From Hermatobates lingyangjiaoensis (Eukaryota > Arthropoda > Insecta > Hemiptera > Hermatobatidae), in contig JAPFBL010000068.1 of assembly GCA_026182355.1 (NCBI GenBank), positions 2,683,001 through 2,747,000 of the forward strand: a DNA stretch of 64,000 nt. The letters run 5' to 3'. The stretch's first letter is position 1. Each line of letters begins with the position of its first letter. Below are positions 12,691 through 24,554 of this stretch, piece after piece. The position numbers and the translations under genes were made by a program. Below the pieces are notes generated by a model that made no database searches, was not told the origin of the DNA, and saw nothing but the letters and a program-made list of their open reading frames with translations.

Positions 12691-14854
12691 TACTTAAAAA
12701 TGGAAAAAACTCACGAATGATAACAATTTGGATGTTATGAAGAGAGGAAGTGGTACGGGGGGAAATATTACCGAATATAGTGAGTCAACTCAATCTTCCC
12801 GTATCAAATCAAACTTAAATTTATAATGTTGAATACGCGGTTTAATTAAAAATGTTTCAATAGGCCTACAACACAAAAGGAAATATAAACAATCATATAA
12901 CAATGACAAACTATGTAAAGGTATAGCTGGAGGGTTTGGAATGTTACATATATTTTGTACTGAAATGTTATAACTCACACAAGTATGAAGTTTTCAAATT
13001 GAAAATCAATGAAGTATTACATTAGAAGTTTAAAATGAATAAGTTTAGGAAGGGAAACTTCAACCAAACAGTCAGTATTAACAAGAACGCTAAACCTAAC
13101 AAGAACGCTACCATAAAGTACATAGCAACCAGTAAACTAGTTTTTACTAAAATATATGAAATTACACCAACAGACTTGGGCACCGTACTTAACTCAATAC
13201 TCCTGAAAAAATACTATTTACATTGAATTATTAAAAAAAATGTTTTTGTATATAAACAATGGGTAACTATGGAATTCCTCATTTTACCAGTCACGTTTCT
13301 CTATACCACTTATAAATTTCTGTTGATTTGAATTTCTTACTTAAAAACGATGCTCTTGATGAAGGTCTTTTTTGAGACGACAGTAAAACCATTAATCCTG
13401 TTATCCCGCTGTCCTATATTTTATTTACTTGATAAAATTCATTAACTTTTCAGAATGATTCCCTGCTATCCAGGCGACCCACTCTTTCTAGCTATCTTAC
13501 CGAATTACTATCTGCCTTTTTTTTTGAGTACTTCCTCCAACCTTTTGTTAATGGTCAAGATTATTATTACTTCCTACTACTCATCAAAAGTTTTTTCCAC
13601 CACCCTTGATCATCCACTTCTCACGGTTTTTATGAACGATTGTTTCCTCTTTTTCTTCCATTGATCACTCTTTGATCCTGCACATTTCACTAATATTCCC
13701 ATTACATAGCACATTTTATCTTAAAACTTCTTTAAAACACATTTTCAATTGTGTTCATGGAAAACTATGAGCAAGTTTTCTAACCTTGTCTATTTCTTCT
13801 TATCCGATTCACCCTTCTCATTGACATTTTCTTCATTTGTCACAAGGAATGCATTAACTACACTTTTTCCTTCAAATTATCCAAACTGTTTAGTCCTTAA
13901 TTTCTTTTAAGGAATAAAATACCCATTCATTTTGTGACCCATATTAAGCATCCATTGAATTGTGTCTACTAAGCTAATTTCATTCCAAGTCTTGTGAGCA
14001 GCTTCGTTCCACTGCTTCGCCTTACTTCATATTAAACCGTCAAATGCTTAGCAGTGCTTCCATTATAACGTCGCTATCCTCTTCTCATTAAGAACACCAT
14101 CACAAGACCCCAATTTTTGTAGTAATCATACACTAAGTTTATAATAGTCTGCAAGACCTTAACAGTGTTTTCTGTACTCTGTCCTATCTTATTCTATTTT
14201 AGAAAGTACTTTTATATGTATATTTATATTTCTCAAAAATCTCTTAATCTGAAATTATTTTTTCCATATTTCTCTAAAGCTTCCTAATATTCGTACAGCT
14301 ATGAAACTGTGTGGCCATTGTAGATATCAAACTTATTTCATTATATAAGTATTAATCATTATTTTACTTCCACCCTTAAGATTAATATCTACCCTGTACC
14401 TCTTCAAACAACTTGTACTTCGTGTAACTTGGTGTACCGATGCGACAAGTGTGGTCTTTTCGCTTCCAGTAAGGTTTGTATGATTTATCGTGGGCTTCCA
14501 TTGCCATTGCACAGCAACCTACACTTTTTGCTTATCAGTGTAACAATTGCCTCTCTGCGCAAATCTTTGAACAGATCCAGACAGGGATTCTAATGTGACG
14601 TGTTCTGTGTTAAGAGCTTCTGATCAGGCCTATGTTTGCCTCTTTGGAACCAGATCAGCTTCAGCGCTCCACTTGACCATCAATGTTGTTGTGTCTTTTT
14701 TTTTTTGATAATTATTTTTTATTTATACTTTTAAACTTTTATTATATTTTGTTTTTTCAATCTTCATTTTATATCTGAATTATTTCAAGATATGAATATC
14801 TCCCTTGACGTACCATTCCTTTCGTCTCTGGTGTTGAGACTGTAGCTTAGAGCT
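12691..14854. other. Stretch without a recognised gene
   Basis: Nothing convincing. 13065-13115 has a small duplication of AACAAGAACGCTA. Short open frames at 12790-12978 (minus), 13035-13226 and 13455-13664 (plus) have no family signature. The less AT-rich 14420-14700 could hide a retroelement remnant, but its frames are broken. Confidence 0.5.
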
Positions 14855-15350
14855 ACCAATGACCAACGACCAACGAATATATCCGCGCACTATAGTGCAC
14901 GTCGTAACTAGCAGTTCCAGACCAGAGGCCTTCTACTGCTTGCTTACTGTGCTACTATAACTTGTAATATCAGTAATTCATGTCAGATATAAGTTCGTCT
15001 GTGCAGTAAAGATGTCGTATTCGCGGTCATGTGGTCTTGTTGAGGTCATGGTTTTAAAAGTTTTTAGTCATCAGTTGGAAAAGTAGTCAGATAGTCAGTG
15101 GATGAAGTAATTGTTCAGTGAGGTTGAGGAAGGTTGGTGGCAGGATTTAGAGTTTGTACGAGGAGGTTTGGATGAGTAGATAGTTTGTTGTCTTCATTGG
15201 TAGTAAGTCGAGTGATGTAACTATCTATGGATTCCATTTTCAAGACATGGTGAATATCAACATTACGGGCGTACCAAGGAGCCCTGGCTATGAGGCGGGC
15301 ACACTTATTTTGAACAATCTGGATACACGCCTTGTTCGTTGGACTTAGAG
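14855..15350 (-). mobile_element. Jockey-like LINE, 3' end, copy B
   Basis: Second copy of the LINE at 6868-7500, same strand. The coding remnant (about 15160-15350) reads KACIQIVQNKCARL, then APWYARNVDIHHVLKMES and STHPNLLVQTL, parallel to copy A. The 3' UTR continues to about 14855. On the minus strand it ends in two tandem GTTGGTC units followed by ATTGGTA. Downstream of HPNLLV the frame is degraded, so this copy is older or more damaged than copy A. Confidence 0.7.
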
Positions 15351-16548
15351 CTAGCTTGTGTAGTTAGTGGATCAGTCTTGGTTTGTCTTTCAAGTCAGGA
15401 GTCTCTTATTCCTAATAACCACGGATGTCAAAATATTGAAATAAATCTCTGTCAGTGTTTTTATTGTACTTGATTATATGTACTTAAGATTTTATTTTAA
15501 AATATAAAAATAAAATTTCGAATAAACATTTTTTGTTTAGCCGTCATATTTTACATTTCCTTTAATAACACCTTTAATTTAATATTTTCAGTTCTATTAG
15601 TTTTTGAACTTTGGTATATTATACTTTATTTTAGTAGTTCAGCAGTTTTGATTTGCAATTTATAATTTTTTACGACATGAAAGACATTATACACTTTCCC
15701 TTTTTGGTACATTATTGATAGGTTTATTTAAGAAATGATTGAATACTTTTATAATTTCCTCTGTTAGAAATCGCGTTTTGTACTAAGCGATTTTGTTTAG
15801 TCTGTTTATTGAGAGATATTTTGCTGTAGGTCTGTGAATAGTTAACCCGTGGCCATTGGGCCTGATGGGCGTTTGGGCCTTCGCTTAAATCGGCAAATAA
15901 CCATCCTAACTCAGATGCCAATTCGATCTGAACAAACAAACTCCGACAGATTGTAGCTCATTGCTCTCTTCAAATTACCACATTCAATTGTGCCAAACGT
16001 CTCCTGAGTTCATTCAATTCAATCCAATTATCTTGATTAAACATGCCGAATCAATCCTGCCATCTTAAGTTCAGTTTCATTTTTTAATGCACATCAAGTT
16101 TAAAATATTAATCATGTTAATTGTTTACTTATGAATCGTTAACTTGTTTGTTTTATTGTAATTTTACTTTAGTTGCGCCGTTTATTTTGAGCAACTCAAT
16201 ATTGTGGGGTTAAATGATATGACTAGTTTTTCTCAGCTAATATAATTAGCACTAATATAATATAATTACAAGTACTTTTGTATAATTTATATTTTGTTAT
16301 TAATTATTCCATGGACATATATTTGAATTTAAATCTCCTTTCAATATAAGTCCTTATGTATATGTCATGTTCAATATGTAGGACCTTATATAAACCGATA
16401 AAATGTCTATTTGAAATTGATAATGGACATTTTAGAAGTATTAATTAATAAAAAAAGATACTTTTATTTATGCATTTGCAAAAGGTATACTTTGGGGAAA
16501 GGGATCATTCTAGGGAAAGTGGAATTTTAACAACTAAAATCACTTATT
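15351..16548. other. AT-rich stretch without a recognised gene
   Basis: No gene was recognised. A 71-codon minus-strand open frame at 15724-15939 lies in a locally GC-richer patch and matches nothing I know. Confidence 0.5.
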
Positions 16549-16561
16549 TAAACTAATTTAA
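16549..16561. repeat. Left 13-bp target-site duplication of the RNase H LINE
   Basis: TAAACTAATTTAA here is repeated exactly at 18088-18100, bracketing the LINE fragment. The element begins directly after it, in mid-ORF. Confidence 0.8.
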
Positions 16562-16937
16562 TAGCCAAGCTGCTATTAAATCCCAGAAGGGAATCTATAG
16601 TACATCAGAGGCAGTCGTAGACTGCAAGAGGCTCCTAAATGAACTGTCATTGAGGGCTAAGGTTGAACTTATATGGGTACCAGGTCACTGGAACATTGAA
16701 GGCAACTGCAAGGCTGATGAGCTCGCCCGCTTTGGCACTACTCTTCCCACTCAGGATATCCTATACAATTTAGGGACCCCACTTTCTACATGTAAGCTTT
16801 GAATCAGAAAAAGAATTGATGAATGCATCAAACATAGGTGGTCTGAGGAGGACACGTGCCTTATTTCAAAGCAGTTGTGGCCTTCTTGTAATTCTAGAAG
16901 AACGAAGGATCTTCTTTCTAGGAATAGAAGAGATGTA

Positions 16938-17703
16938 CGAGGTGTGTAAATAAAGTAGTGAGACTGGCAACGTCGCTTTCGATCTGGCAAAGCTGGAGAC
17001 GCGTGGCCTTGAGTAGCGTCAGGTGCACGTGTGATGCGCCTCCAGTATGAATCTGAACTCGCCACAGTCATTTGTTTGTCCGTAGCGTTGGTTTTCGTGA
17101 AATGGTTTTTTCTTGAGCGTTTTAAAAATGAGTGACCTCAAAGTTGAGCAGCGGTGTGCAATCAAATTTTGCTTCAGACTTGGACATAATGCAACCGAAA
17201 CTTTTGAAAAACTTCAGGAGGCCTATGGAGAACGTGTTTTATCAAGGGCACAGGTTTTTCGGTGGTTTAAGGAATTTTCAGAAGGAAGAGAGTCGATTGA
17301 AGACGAACCACGACAAGTGGGTGTTGCATCACGACAACGCGCCCTGTCACACTGCCATCTCAATAAACGAGTTTTTGGCCAGTAAAAACATTCCTGTTGC
17401 TCCTCAGCCTCCTTATTCACCAGACTTGAGTCCTTGTGACTTTTTCCTCTTCCCGAGATTGAAAAATCACCTCAAGGGAACTCATTTCGGGACACTACAA
17501 AACATACAAACTGCTGTAACCGACCAGCTGAAGGCCATTCCAGAATCCGAGTTCCAGCAATGCTACAATGATTGGAAGGACCGTCTCCAGCGCTGTGTGG
17601 CTTCCGAAGGGAACTATTTTGAAGGTGACAATATCACATTGTAATTATATTTGAATAGAAAATTTAAAAAAAATCAGTCTCACTACTTTATTTACACACC
17701 TCG
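16938..17703 (+). mobile_element. mariner, internally deleted copy 1
   Basis: A 766-bp element flanked by TA (16936-16937 and 17704-17705), the mariner/Tc1 target duplication. The inverted terminal repeats start CGAGGTGTGTAAATAAAG and run about 29 bp (through GAGACTG). Full-length mariners are about 1.3 kb, so roughly 0.5 kb is missing from the middle of the transposase. A sister copy with a different internal deletion lies at 38854-39781 (minus). Both ends look intact, so it might be mobilised in trans if an active relative exists; that is inference. Confidence 0.9.
17128..17644 (+). pseudogene. mariner transposase, central region deleted
   Basis: The frame starts MSDLKVEQRCAIKFCF at 17128 and keeps the N-terminal helix-turn-helix region (LSRAQVFRWFKEFSEGRESI, then EDEPR). 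It then jumps at about 17310 into another frame that supplies the C-terminus: KWVLHHDNAPCHT (second catalytic Asp) and PYSPDLSPCDFFLFP (third Asp), ending GDNITL and a stop at 17642-17644. The second and third catalytic Asp are separated by 34 residues, the D,D34D spacing of mariner. The first catalytic Asp and the rest of the DNA-binding domain are lost, so no active enzyme can be made. Compare 38911-39606, which keeps more of the N-terminus. Confidence 0.9.
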
Positions 17704-18087
17704 TAGCCAATGTGATCGCTGTTACCACGGAACACTGGCTCGTAGGTAGACACGCCACCAGATTAGGATTGGAGGCGAGGGATTTTTGCAGGGCATGTCA
17801 GAACGAGGAAGAGGAAGAGACAATTTCTCACTTTCTCTGTCAATACCCTGGTCTGGCTCAAAAAAGGAAAGAAGCACTAGGAGAATATATCTTTGACAAT
17901 CTTGAGAACTTAGCATCCACTGGTATCAGGGATCTGTCTAGATTTATTGTTCTCTCGAGATGGTTCGAGTGGACCAGTGACGGGGGAGAATAGCCCCAAT
18001 TCCTCGTTGTGGTATCACAAGGGGCCGGCTTGCGGCCTATGTGTGTTCTCTCTCGGGACGGCCACTGTAACCTAACCTAACCTAAAC

Positions 18088-18100
18088 TAAACTAATTTAA
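18088..18100. repeat. Right 13-bp target-site duplication of the RNase H LINE
   Basis: Exact repeat of 16549-16561 (TAAACTAATTTAA), directly after the CCTAA tail. Because the tail and duplication share TAAAC-like text, the exact boundary could shift by a few bases. Confidence 0.75.
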
Positions 18101-20520
18101 AGTAATGGTTGGGATAAATGTATATTGCATATTAATACTACCAATTCTTTTGTCATTTGATAAAGTATAACAATATACTTTGTTTGTTGTTCAGTTTTTG
18201 AAGTTTAAATGGAACTTATATATGTGGTGTTTATTTAAAGCTTTCAGCACAGGCTGGACTATAGAGTTTTTTAATAAAAAAATATTATATAATTAATGAC
18301 ATATTACTTTTTTTTTTTTAAAAAAGAAACGAACTTAATTTACTACAAAAAATGAAATAATCTGGAGTGGCCTACACTCAACTTTAACATAAGTAAATCC
18401 AATAAACTCATTAACAAGTAACTGAGTTTGTTATTATCTTAATGGCACTATAGTGCACATGAAATATTAAAAACTGTGGTAGAGGTTAAACTTTAAATAA
18501 TTTATTTTGTCTGCTTATTAAAGTAACACTGGTTATTTAGAGTACCCAGTCGGTCATCCAGATGCATAAGCCTTCAGTAATCAAAGTTTTAGCAGTGGCA
18601 AAACCAAAATTTACATTAATTCTTCTTGCATTCGATTGTTGTAATCCGATATATAGTTCCTGTATAAATACATTAGTGAAAATTTAGTAGAGTCGAGAGC
18701 ACATTACAAACAGCCTCTCCATATCCATCAATGCAGCAATCTAGAGTGACTCATTTAATAAAGAAAGAGTCTTCTATCATGTTAAAGAAAAATTATTCCA
18801 AAAGTTTTCGTTTTATAATTGTGAGAGGAGTAAAAAAATGTTTTAACATATTGTATAAAAGAGTACCGCTATCATTATTGGTTTTGCCCAAATGCTTTAT
18901 GTTTTATCATACCCATGACTATTTGTTTTCCGAATTCTCAATTTTATGTGGTACTTGACACATAGCATAGTCATAAACTTTTTAAATTCATTCCTGTCCG
19001 CATACACTCAGACAAAAAAAAAAAAAAAATGCAATCAGGGGACTACAAAGGTGTAAATACTTAGAATTTTTCCAATCAATTTGATCTTGACTACTATATT
19101 TTAATTCAATTAAACTTATTGTAAAGTTACATTCTATACAATGAATACATTTTAATGTATTGTATTCTAAACAAATTGTCTATAGATCAAATAATTCCTG
19201 AAAGCAATAAAAAAAAGGTTTTATATCTTGAAATTCAATTATAACCATTTTTCAATTCGTATGGCTGTAAAAATATGAAATTTATTTTAAGTGAATGGTG
19301 CTATCAATTTATATAAATTTTGAATGTAAAGAAGTATATTCAAAGTTCTTTTTGCATTAACTTTTTACTTTAGTGCACTGAGCCTGAATTAGTGCAAGGA
19401 AGAAAACCTCAGAAATATCATTTACTTTAGAATAAATCAGCAGCAGATTGTTTTATACGATTTCTGCTTGAAATACTATGAGACATAATATTTGCTCATA
19501 ATAAATTAAGACGCAATTGTAAAGGCATAGTGGGGGTAGTTTCCCCAGTAGAATTAATGTAAGCGAACTTTTGAACCCTATAGTTGGATGTATGTCTTAA
19601 CACGTCAGTCACATTAGGGCTTCGCCAGACAGAACACAACAAGATTACCTCTACATCATGCTAAGGTATACGAGTACCTTTTATTTTATAGTTTACAGAT
19701 CATTTTCTATGATATAATTTTTCATCATTTTCTTTATGTGTTCTTTCACATGCATTGCATATATATTTTATCCACAATACCTGTATTTAAAATTAAATGG
19801 AAGTTAGTTTACTTCTTTTTGATATCAAAAAAAGTCTTAGTTCATGCAAATTTTTAGTATCATTTCTTTACAATACTTAAATCAAATTGATTACAATGAA
19901 ATTAAGAATGCATAATTAAATTTCTTAGTCCAGTTGTTTTATATGATTATACCAAGCAATTGGAATGAGTCGTATTTTATGCTACTTTTCAATTACTCAC
20001 TATATGGAGATTTACTTTTATGAATTATTTGTCATTTTCTGCAAATGTCGTCTGAAATTTATTTATTTCGAATAAATTAGGTTGTCTTCAACGCGTTACT
20101 GTTAGGTGATCAACAAATTTTTGAAATGGATATAAAAAATGCAATTAATTAATAAAATACAATAGATTTTTTAAAAATCATAGTTATAATTTTCTAGCTG
20201 AAAGCTTGATTTAAGCTTACGTCCTTTAAGCTTTGAATGTTAAACTCGTAAACTAGCCACCATCTTTGATTACCATCCCCTCTCTTGTTCTCACTCCCTC
20301 TTCATCCCTGCCATACACTTCTCCCTCTCTACACTATGTCGCTCTCTTTCTTTCTCCTTCTTCTCCGTCTCACACCCATTTATCTCGCTGTCCTCTTACA
20401 CTTTACCCCTGATATATCTTACAATATGCCAATTGTATTAGTTTTATTGTTTGTTTTCCTGATTTTCTCTTAAGCGAAGAATGAATTATTCACCTGTTCC
20501 CTTATACAGATTAAATAAAA
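18101..20520. other. AT-rich stretch without a recognised gene
   Basis: Apart from a family T end fragment at 18358-18405 and a run of about 16 A at 19014-19029, nothing was recognised. A 62-codon frame at 20285-20473 is in CT-rich sequence and is probably chance. Confidence 0.55.
18358..18405 (+). repeat. Family T repeat, left-end fragment
   Basis: TCTGGAGTGGCCTACACTCA followed by ACTTTAACATAAGTAAA matches the left terminus of the complete copy at 21671. Similarity stops after about 45 bp. Confidence 0.7.
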
Positions 20521-21667
20521 TCTGGAGTAACCTGCATTCAAGTTTACTACAAGTAAACATAATATAATTCTTGGGTATACAATATATGATTTTCCACTTA
20601 GCTATAATATAAATGTCTAAATGGGAGATGTTTATTTGTCTTCATTCCTGGAGGCAGTAGAGATAGTGATTGATCCACTTATCAATATATACGCTTATTT
20701 TTGTATATCACACCATTGATGCATGTAATATCATTAGTATAACTACAACAGTAATAATATTTTTGAAAATCGAAATTGTAAATTTCGTGTTACGAAAGAA
20801 TTTCTTACAGGAGAACATGACTTGTGTTCCAATAGCTTCTACATTGAAAATTGAAAAAGACAAAGTTTCCAATTTAAAACTTAAAAATATTCTTATTTTA
20901 TCTGAAAAATATCAAAATATCAAATAATATTGTTTTAAGTTAATTTTTAATTGAAGATGTAGGATAATTATATCTTATTGAAAGAGTGAATTCAATGTTG
21001 AACTATATTTTAAATTTTTGTTCCTTTATATAATTATTATACTGGGAATTTTCACGGCTTCCTAGTATTTCATTAAAATCACTTTTCTTTCCATTTGTCA
21101 AAAGTCATATATACCAATTCACTCTGAGCGAGTATTATCTTTTTCCTGCGTGCTGTACTCTGTTATAAGGTTACTCTGTAAAAATTATATTAGTAATTAC
21201 CTAGTTTTTACACACTCAAATCAAAGTCAAAGCCGACTATGCAGTATAATATAAAACTTTTACAGCTGGCAGCTTGACATTTTTAAAAACTAGAATAGTG
21301 AAAAAACTGGACATTTCTTAAAAAACATAACTCCTCTTTCTTGAAGAAAGAGTCCATTCGTCACATTCCAATATCATGGAAAGATACTACAATTCACAAA
21401 GATAAAGTAATTACATTGATATTAAGTTTTACTCAAAAGTGCAATATATAGATTTATTAAAGTTGTAAGACAAATCCATCATACCATGAAGAAAAAGGAA
21501 ATTTATTTATGTTTATTGGCAGTGATTTTTTTTACATGTAAAAATATTATTCCACTTATAGCTCATGTAATTCAATAAATTATTTAAATTTTTTCATTGT
21601 AAACATAATTTTATCTCAGTGGATTTGCTCAACAAATTTCTGAGTAAATGTAAACAATGTAAAAAAA
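20521..21667 (+). repeat. Family T repeat, left 1.15 kb, in tandem with a complete copy
   Basis: Starts TCTGGAGTAACCTGCATTCA and follows the next copy in order: TAATATAATTCTTG-GTATA, GATAGTGATTGATCCACTTATCA, a TCATTAGTATAACTACA block, GAGAACATG, then TGTAAACAATGTAAAA at about 21650. The complete copy begins directly after that word, giving a head-to-tail partial duplication with a period of about 1,147 bp. Only short open frames occur and the two copies have not kept any frame in common. Confidence 0.75.
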
Positions 21668-23737
21668 TTTGGAGTGGCCTACACTCGACTTTACTATAGG
21701 TAAACTTAATATCAAACTTCTTGTGTATATAATATATAATGTCTCATTTAAGCATAATATATTCGTCTAAATGGGATATGTTTATTAGTCTTTCATTCCT
21801 GAGGTAGTACAGATAGTGATTGATCCACTTATCAGTGTATCAATCACTTTTATATGTCACAGAAATAATGGATATACAATCATTAGTATAACTACAGCAG
21901 TAATAACATTATGAAAAACCAAAGTGAAAATTTGCTTGTACGTAATGATTTCCTACAAGAGAGCATGGCTTTTGCTCCAATAGTCCGTGGATCTCTTACA
22001 TAGATTATGTGAACTCCTTCTACATTTAATACTTAAGACAAATTTTCCCATTTAGAACTTGAATTTTTTTAGTATTTTAAAAACAATATCAAGTTTTGTC
22101 TGAAATGTCAAAAACATGTAAAAAATAATGTCGTTTCTAGATAATTTTTAATTTAAGATGTAGGATAATTTCATTTATTATTTTTAAAAGAATTTTTATA
22201 ACTCTGAATATTGTTCTGCATTTTTGATCTGTTATCAAATTATTAATTTCATGGCATGCTATAGTTTTTTAAAAACTCACTTTTCTTTCCCTTTGTCAAA
22301 AGTCATAAAAAACCAATTTACTCTGAGGGAATGTTATTTTTTCCCACGTGATCTACTCTGTTATAAGTTTGCTGTAAATGTATATTGAGAAAAAATATAT
22401 TGGTAATTAGCCACCTTTGCATTCTTAAATCAACTTCAAAGCCGACTTTTCTGTATAATTTTAAATTTAATAGCTAGAAGCTTGACATTTTTAAAAATAA
22501 TGGTATGAACTATGAGACTAGAATAGTGAAAAAACTAGAAATTAAACAAAAACATAGAAACCCTTCTATAGAACGTAAAAGTTCAATCCAAAAAGCTCAA
22601 TATTACCCAATAATAACGTTATTCATAAACGTAAAAAAATCAGCATCTGATATTAAGCTTTGTAGAATTGTGCAACATATAGATTGATTAGAACAATTTG
22701 GTAGACAAACCTATCATACTATAAAAATGATCAGAAATTATATGTTTCATATGCTCTATTGTTGTTGACTTTTTACATATCAGAATTTTATTCTTCTTAC
22801 ATCACATATAAGTCGTTAAGTCATTTAAAAATGTTCATTATACCTCTAAACATTATATTATATCGGTGAATTCACTGGAAAAATTCTAAGTCAATGTAAA
22901 CAATGTAAAAATGTATAAAAAATTCGACAAGTATAGCAGGTGATCCCTTAGTTTGGGATAAAAAAACAGTTTTTATAGCTTTGTTGCTCTTTGCCGTAAT
23001 TGAAATTTCACTATTTTTTTTTAATAAATTGTTCATTTTGTGTTCCATTTTTGGGCAATTTTTCATGATTTTTCAATGAGCTGATTAGCATCAAAAAACA
23101 TTTTCTGAAAACAGAAATCGTACTTTAACGCCCCTTTGGTTAATGTAATTTTGAAAAAAAATATCTCAGCTCATTTTCCACATAATGATCTATTTGAGGC
23201 ATAGTTTCATTTTGATCGGTCAAACAGTATGGCTTGTATTCCTCTCACAATGTTTGAGATTGAATTATAAGTCAAAATTTTTACATTTTAGTGAATAAAA
23301 AATATTTTACTTTGTTTTAAAATTCTGAATATATTTTTCGTTTATTCCATTTGTAACCACAAAGATAATACCCAAATTTCAAAACTCTAGAGTTAGCAGT
23401 TTAGGAGAAAAAGATGTTTTCTAAAAACAGGTTTCTGGCAAAAAAAGTGACTTTCCCGTCATGCATAATTCTTCCCAAACAATAGGGATCATCTACACTA
23501 TGGGGCCCATTTTCGTGTAAAATATCAACTTGATCCATCAAAGATTCTGGACCGTAGCGTGGTAACAAGCAATACTAACACACCCACCCCCCACACACAC
23601 CACACACACACACACAGACATCATCGAAAAAACTTCATAAAAGATTTTTGAGACCTCAAAACATATAATTCTGTCAAAATCTCGGGATCGAATTTTTTCA
23701 CGATCACTATACTTTACTTACAGTAAAGTAAAATAAT
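21668..23737 (+). repeat. Family T repeat, complete copy (about 2.07 kb)
   Basis: Runs from GGAGTGGCCTACACTCGACT at 21671 to CACTATACTTTACTTACAG at about 23725, both ends carrying a form of the palindrome-like word CTTTACTATAAGTAAAG. The interior includes ATTCGACAAGTATAGCAGGTGA (about 22920) and an internal (CA)n at 23578-23617. The order matches 30555-32245 in reverse. No transposase or reverse transcriptase motif is visible, so it is a non-autonomous or unclassified element. No clear target-site duplication was found. Confidence 0.75.
23578..23617. repeat. (CA)n microsatellite inside family T
   Basis: An ACACACCCACC...(CA)n tract at the position where the copy at 30669-30760 has a long (TG)n(GGGT)n tract and the copy at 8545-8560 has a very short one. 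The microsatellite therefore travels with the element. Confidence 0.85.
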
Positions 23738-24361
23738 GGTTAGATATCACTCTGAAAGTATAAACAAATAAAGGACATGCATAACAGTTAAGAGTGAGGA
23801 TCCTACAGATCTGTGAGGTTGCTGGTATGTTTAGGTAGTTTAGAATTTCTACCAACGCTGATCAGTACTAACAATATGTCACCAGATGAAATTGTGAGAA
23901 TGTGAACAATACTGGGCAAGGTAGGCAGGCAAATTTCTTTTTGGAAACAAGTGAGCAAGTTAAAATTATTTCGCAAGTTACTTTACTTGAGATTTATAAT
24001 CTTTAAAATTCATCAATGAGTTTTCAAGCTTGTTAATACGAAGCAGTGTGTTTGACACTTCTTCAAGTGTTTTCAACTTGGCTTTGTTTGGGAAGCTCTG
24101 CATAATGAGATGGGCTGGAAAGCGATCAGAAGTTTATGCAATTGAAAGTTATCTGATTATAGAACCTTCCTCTTGAATTGATTGTTACTGAATCAAAGAA
24201 ATCATGGCAACATCAACAGATAAAACATGATTTTATAGAATTTATAAAACAGGAATGAAGTTTTGAGGCGTTTATATTACCGTCGTCAGAGGCCGAATGG
24301 AAGAAGGTAGAAGAAGGGAGGAAATGGGTGTCAGTCTTTGTTTGAAAAGGGTAACCTTTTA

Positions 24362-24512
24362 AAGTGTCTTGCTGTTTACCAGAGCTCATGTGGTCTCAGT
24401 AGATGTTATAGAGATACAGTGGAAATGGAGGATTACTTTATAGTTTTTTCTTAGATTACATCAACACCTATTCTTACCTTACTACCCGTTTCCTCACTAC
24501 TACTCCCAACAA
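24362..24512. repeat. 150-bp direct repeat, copy 1
   Basis: Near-identical to 25018-25167: GCTGTTTACCAGAG(C/G)TCA, GTGGTCTCAGTAGA, GAGATACAGTGGAAATGG, TTTTTTCTTAGATTACATCA. The start-to-start distance is about 656 bp. No coding or transposon motif was recognised. Confidence 0.85.
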
Positions 24513-24554
24513 CAAAGTTTTCATTTTTGAGGAATTAATAATTGAAAACAACCT

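Larger units (their letters stand above)
16563..17993 (+). pseudogene. LINE ORF C-terminus: RNase H and Cys/His motif, split by mariner
   Basis: Upstream of the mariner the frame reads SQAAIK..., the start of the RNase H acidic motif, then LIWVPGHWNIEGNCKADELA, the C-terminal RNase H signature with its conserved Asp. An in-frame TGA at 16800-16802 interrupts it, then IRKRID...RRD leads to the insertion. Downstream of the mariner the same frame resumes as ANVIAVTTEHWLVGRH, CRACQNEEEEETISHFLC (the Cys-x2-Cys ... His ... Cys motif typical after RNase H in I/R1/Loa-type LINEs) and ends at TAG (17991-17993). Removing the mariner and one TA restores the GAT GTA GCC junction. RNase H removes the RNA strand during element replication; this copy is dead by truncation, stop codon and insertion. 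Confidence 0.8.
16562..18087 (+). mobile_element. 5'-truncated LINE with RNase H domain, interrupted by a mariner
   Basis: A non-LTR retrotransposon 3' fragment bounded by a 13-bp target-site duplication (16549-16561 and 18088-18100). It starts inside the RNase H domain, continues through a C-terminal Cys/His motif to TAG, and ends in a short 3' UTR whose tail is GTAACCTAACCTAACCTAAAC. Without the mariner (16938-17703 plus one TA) it is about 758 bp. The tail is built from CCTAA, the arthropod telomere unit, but the flanks are not telomeric, so this is better read as the element's own 3' repeat tail. Five-prime truncation plus a target-site duplication is the usual outcome of target-primed reverse transcription. 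Confidence 0.8.

Noticed and set aside
14420..14700. Possible LINE coding remnant on the minus strand
   Set aside because: A few LINE-like words (for example KSYKPYWKRKD) appear in broken frames, but no ordered motif series could be supported.
16751..17071. 106-codon minus-strand open frame
   Set aside because: It lies antisense to the LINE RNase H region and the mariner end; both have clear sense-strand identities.
18071..18093. Telomeric array
   Set aside because: Only three or four CCTAA-type units at the end of a LINE, enclosed by its target-site duplication; not a telomere.
24270..24310. Hammerhead-like CTGACGA on the minus strand
   Set aside because: No stem II or GAAA follows at the right distance, and the flanks match none of the hammerhead families.
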